Assembly (NCBI GenBank): GCA_900767505.1 | Contig: CAAFZG010000112.1 | Span: 1 to 8,870 of the forward strand | From: Methanomassiliicoccales archaeon | Lineage (GTDB): Archaea > Thermoplasmatota > Thermoplasmata > Methanomassiliicoccales > Methanomethylophilaceae | Direction of reading: 5' to 3' | Length of the DNA stretch: 8,870 nucleotides | Part shown: positions 6,392 to 8,870 of the stretch, in pieces | How positions within the stretch are numbered: the first letter of the stretch is position 1 | How the letters are laid out: every line of letters begins with the position of its first letter | Notes under the pieces: generated by a model | What the model saw: only the letters and a program-made list of their open reading frames with translations | Database searches by the model: none | What the model was told of the DNA's origin: nothing | Made by a program: the position numbers and the translations under genes

Positions 6392-7327
6392 GTGAACGAC
6401 ATAATCGCAGAGACCGCTCAGGGCATAGCCGATATGACGATACGCGGCGCAGGCAGGATAGCACGTGCCGGTGCATCCGCGTTAGGGGAGTTCGCAGATG
6501 CATATACGGGCACGGATCCCGAGGATTTCAAGCGGGATCTGTCCGAGGCATCGCGCAGGATACTCGATTCCAGACCCACGGCCGTCTCGCTGTGGAACGC
6601 CGTTCATGCGACGGTCCGCGGCGTGGATTCCGCACGCTCAGTCTCGGACATCAAGGCCCTCGTCCGTGCGAACGCGGACGAGTTCTGCTTCAGGTCCGAG
6701 AAGGCCGTCGAGAGGATAGCCACCATAGGTGCCAAGAGGATCGAGGACGGGGACACCGTGATGACCCACTGCAACAGCAGCGCGGCCATAGGGATCCTCA
6801 GGGAGGCGCACAGACAGGGCAAGGAGTTCAGGGTGTTCGCCACAGAGTCCCGTCCCTGGAGGCAGGGCATCCTCACAGTCCGCGAGCTGTCGGCCGCGGG
6901 CATCGACACGACGCTGATAATCGACAGCGCGGTCCGCACGGTCATGCGCGACGCAGACAAGGTGTTCGTCGGCGCGGACACGATAACATCCCACGGCGCA
7001 TTGATCAACAAGGTGGGAACGTCACAGCTCGCACTGGCCGCGAACGAGGCCCGCGTCCAGTTCTATGTCTGCGCCGAAACGTACAAGTTCTCTCCCATGA
7101 CGCTTTTCGGCGACATGGTCACGATAGAGGAGAGGGACATCGCCGAGATAATCCGCCCAGGGGAGATCCCAGGCGAGGTCAAGGTGTTCAACCCCGTCTT
7201 CGACAGCACGCCGGCCCATTACATCGACGCCATAATCACTGAATTGGGGATGATCTCCCCCGGATCGGTGTACGACGTGATGGTCCGCCAGCTCGGTGAA
7301 ACGATTTTCGAATTGGAGGAATTCTGA
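6392..7327 (+). CDS. Ribose-1,5-bisphosphate isomerase
   Basis: This enzyme converts alpha-D-ribose-1,5-bisphosphate to ribulose-1,5-bisphosphate, the step between AMP phosphorylase and RuBisCO. It belongs to the eIF2B / MtnA isomerase superfamily. The N-terminal MTIRGAGRIAR, then RPTAVSLWNA at 61-70, GAKRIEDGDTVMTHCNSSAA at 113-132 and the C-terminal FNPVFDSTP at 266-274 match the Thermococcus R15P isomerase. Cys127 and Asp196 (in GADTIT) line up with its catalytic Cys and Asp. The open frame extends upstream to 6239, but a start there would overlap the preceding gene and place a TATA box inside the coding region. GTG at 6392 gives 311 residues, close to the 322 of Thermococcus. The stop overlaps the RuBisCO start by one base (TGATG). 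Methylthioribose-1-phosphate isomerase is the main alternative, but the neighbours make it unlikely. Confidence 0.93.
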   Translation: MNDIIAETAQGIADMTIRGAGRIARAGASALGEFADAYTGTDPEDFKRDLSEASRRILDSRPTAVSLWNAVHATVRGVDSARSVSDIKALVRANADEFCFRSEKAVERIATIGAKRIEDGDTVMTHCNSSAAIGILREAHRQGKEFRVFATESRPWRQGILTVRELSAAGIDTTLIIDSAVRTVMRDADKVFVGADTITSHGALINKVGTSQLALAANEARVQFYVCAETYKFSPMTLFGDMVTIEERDIAEIIRPGEIPGEVKVFNPVFDSTPAHYIDAIITELGMISPGSVYDVMVRQLGETIFELEEF

Positions 7328-8562
7328 TGGAAAGCTACTCATACATGCATCTCGGGGAGCCTAGCGACCCCGATCGCTACGTCGTCTGCAAATACAAGGT
7401 GTCCACGGACCTTCCCATGGAGAAGGCGGCCGAGGCGATCGCCGCGGAGCAGTCGACAGGCACATGGACAGGCATATCCACCCTCGACAGGTCGGTCTTC
7501 GACCACCTCGGCGCGAGGATAACGTCCATCGAAGGCGACATCGTCACGGCGGAGTTCCCCGTGGACGATTTCAGCATCGAAGTTGGTTCCGTTCCGCAGA
7601 TCCTCAGCGTCATAGCCGGGAACCTCTTCGGACTCGGATCGCTCAAGGGCGTCCGTCTCGAGGATGTGACGTTCCCGAAGGCCATCACGGAGCAGTTCAA
7701 GGGCCCCAAGTTCGGGGCCGAGGGCATAAGGAAGGCATTGGACCGTCCCGAGAAGCCCCTCGTGGGGACCATAGTGAAGCCCAAGATCGGATTGTCCCCC
7801 GCGAAGACAGCGGAGTACGTCTACGAGTCGGGGGCCGGAGGGCTCACCAACTCCAAGGACGACGAGACCCTTGTGGACCAGAGCTTCTGCCCCATCGAGG
7901 ACAGGACGGTATGCGTCTCCGAGGCTCTGGACAGGCTCCAGGAGGAGGGACACCTGATGATGCACGCCATCAACGTCAGCACCCGCGGCGACAAGATCGT
8001 GGAGCTGGCCGAGAAGGTCCAGGGCTGGGGTGCCAGGGAGCTCATGGTAGATGTCATAACATGCGGATTCGGAGCGGTCCAGGCACTTGCGGAGGATCCC
8101 TCGATCAAGGTCCCGATCCACGTCCACAGGACCATGCACGGAGCGTTCACCAAGAACCCGGACCACGGGGTGGCGATGCTGCCCCTGACCAAGCTGGTCA
8201 GGATGGTAGGCGGAGACGCCCTCCACATCGGAACCCTCGGAGTCGGCAAGATGTCCGGCGGCATGTCCGAGGACTCCAACCTGAAGGCCTGCCTGGGCGA
8301 CGACGTCCCGTACAAGAGGGTCATGCCGGTCTGCTCCGGCGGAGTGCATCCGGGCCTCGTAGGCGAGATAGTGAAGCGCTCGGGAATGGATGTGCAGATC
8401 CAGGCCGGAGGCGGTGTCGCAGGCCATCCCGAAGGGATACGCGGAGGCGCCAAGGCCATGTGTCAGGCCGTGGACGCCGCATTCGAAGGGGTCCCTGTGG
8501 CGGAGTACGCCAAGACCCATAAGGAGCTCTCCGAGGCCATCGGACTGTGGGGATACATATGA
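7327..8562 (+). CDS. rbcL: Ribulose-bisphosphate carboxylase large subunit, form III
   Basis: RuBisCO adds CO2 and water to ribulose-1,5-bisphosphate, giving two 3-phosphoglycerate. The 411-residue protein has both domains: an N-terminal alpha/beta domain (about 1-120) and a C-terminal barrel. The active site is intact: Glu41, Thr46 and Trp47 in EQSTGTWT, Asn99 in GNLFG, Lys151 and Lys153 in KPKIGL, and the carbamylated Lys177 with Asp179 and Glu180 in KDDE. His267 and Arg268 (HVHRTMHG), His300 (LHIG), loop-6 Lys308 in GKMSG, Ser337 in CSGG and the glycines of QAGGG complete it. This excludes a RuBisCO-like form IV protein. It is a little shorter than Thermococcus RuBisCO (444). No small-subunit gene is nearby, as expected for form III. 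The gene overlaps the isomerase by one base and the AMP phosphorylase by four (ATGA), so translation is probably coupled. Confidence 0.97.
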   Translation: MESYSYMHLGEPSDPDRYVVCKYKVSTDLPMEKAAEAIAAEQSTGTWTGISTLDRSVFDHLGARITSIEGDIVTAEFPVDDFSIEVGSVPQILSVIAGNLFGLGSLKGVRLEDVTFPKAITEQFKGPKFGAEGIRKALDRPEKPLVGTIVKPKIGLSPAKTAEYVYESGAGGLTNSKDDETLVDQSFCPIEDRTVCVSEALDRLQEEGHLMMHAINVSTRGDKIVELAEKVQGWGARELMVDVITCGFGAVQALAEDPSIKVPIHVHRTMHGAFTKNPDHGVAMLPLTKLVRMVGGDALHIGTLGVGKMSGGMSEDSNLKACLGDDVPYKRVMPVCSGGVHPGLVGEIVKRSGMDVQIQAGGGVAGHPEGIRGGAKAMCQAVDAAFEGVPVAEYAKTHKELSEAIGLWGYI

Positions 8563-8870
8563 AGCTCATAGCGAAGACATACGACATAGACGCATCCGAG
8601 CCCACTGTCCTCCTCCATGACGACGACTGCGCCGAGATAGGCGTCAAGGAGAACGACCGTGTCAACATAGCCGGTCCTAAATCCGTTGTCGCCCTGGTCA
8701 GCAGGTCCGACACACTGGTCGACAAGGGCGTGGTCATGATCCCCCAGCTCCTGATGAGGAGGTGCGGGGTCAGGGACGGCGAGGAGGTCTCGGTCACCTA
8801 CTGCCAGAAGCCCGATTCCGTCAGGTCCATCCGCAGGAAGATGGACGGGGAGAAGCTCTCCGGAGAGGAG
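8559..8870 (+). CDS. deoA: AMP phosphorylase, N-terminal part (cut by window end)
   Basis: AMP phosphorylase splits AMP (also CMP and UMP in archaea) with phosphate into the free base and ribose-1,5-bisphosphate. It belongs to the thymidine phosphorylase superfamily. Only the first 104 residues are in the window, of about 500 in the family. They form the extra N-terminal domain of the archaeal enzyme: a short beta-rich unit with VKENDRVNIAGPKSVVALV, then SDTLVDKGVV, then GEEVSVTYCQKPDSV. After this comes IRRKMDGEKLSGEE, the usual entry into the catalytic core (K.M.G..L...E). The catalytic phosphate-binding region is outside the window. The ATG overlaps the rbcL stop as ATGA, which sets the start. 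The N-terminus matches the Thermococcus enzyme well, and the operon context makes the call strong. The window end, not a mutation, cuts the gene. Confidence 0.9.
   Translation, partial: MKLIAKTYDIDASEPTVLLHDDDCAEIGVKENDRVNIAGPKSVVALVSRSDTLVDKGVVMIPQLLMRRCGVRDGEEVSVTYCQKPDSVRSIRRKMDGEKLSGEE

Noticed and set aside
6392..7327. Methylthioribose-1-phosphate isomerase or eIF2B subunit
   Set aside because: Same superfamily, but the sequence follows the archaeal R15P isomerase and the gene is coupled to RuBisCO and AMP phosphorylase.
7339..8520. Long open frame on the minus strand opposite rbcL
   Set aside because: It lies wholly within a gene with an intact active site; the translation is rich in His, Gly, Leu and Arg with no recognisable domain, as expected from codon bias in GC-rich DNA.
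7327..8562. Form IV RuBisCO-like protein
   Set aside because: Every checked catalytic residue, including the carbamylated Lys with Asp-Glu and the loop-6 Lys, is present, and the neighbours supply its substrate.
1..8870. CRISPR array, insertion sequence, tRNA, phage or defence genes
   Set aside because: No regularly spaced repeats, transposase or integrase motifs, terminal inverted repeats or tRNA cloverleaf were seen; the genes are housekeeping or metabolic.

Overview
The window reads as archaeal chromosomal DNA. Evidence is an archaeal RNA polymerase subunit (Rpo11/RpoL), an archaeal-type TruD, and a three-gene AMP-degradation set (AMP phosphorylase, ribose-1,5-bisphosphate isomerase, form III RuBisCO) known essentially from archaea and some uncultured lineages. 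TATA boxes lie about 25-28 bases ahead of start codons, pointing to leaderless mRNAs. The DNA is GC-rich and tightly packed. My inference, at moderate confidence, is a euryarchaeote of the Thermoplasmata/Methanomassiliicoccales type; no 16S, mcr or other marker gene is present to settle this.

Layout. Bases 1-2643 (+) hold one large TPR-repeat protein with an acidic, proline-rich linker and an unassigned C-terminal region. It converges on truD, and the two stop codons abut within one TGATCA. Bases 2644-4198 (-) are a probable rpo11-truD operon (RNA polymerase subunit, tRNA pseudouridine synthase). Bases 4199-4325 are a divergent promoter region with one TATA box facing each way. Bases 4326-4844 (+) encode a compact RNase III without a double-stranded RNA-binding domain. 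Bases 4878-6290 (+) encode a rubredoxin domain fused to the FMN / iron-sulfur domain of glutamate synthase, with its own promoter. Bases 6392-8870 (+) are the AMP-pathway operon: R15P isomerase, RuBisCO large subunit and the first 104 codons of AMP phosphorylase, joined by TGATG and ATGA overlaps.

How the genes work together. The last three enzymes form a linear pathway. AMP phosphorylase turns AMP plus phosphate into adenine and ribose-1,5-bisphosphate. The isomerase makes ribulose-1,5-bisphosphate. RuBisCO adds CO2 to give two 3-phosphoglycerate, so nucleotide ribose enters central carbon metabolism. All catalytic residues that can be checked are present. The fused rubredoxin-glutamate synthase upstream has its own promoter and may be unrelated. 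The middle of the window is an RNA-centred block (transcription, tRNA modification, RNA cleavage). No mobile element, CRISPR array, tRNA or rRNA was seen. No stretch over 300 bases lacks a gene; the longest gaps are about 127 bases (4199-4325) and 101 bases (6291-6391).
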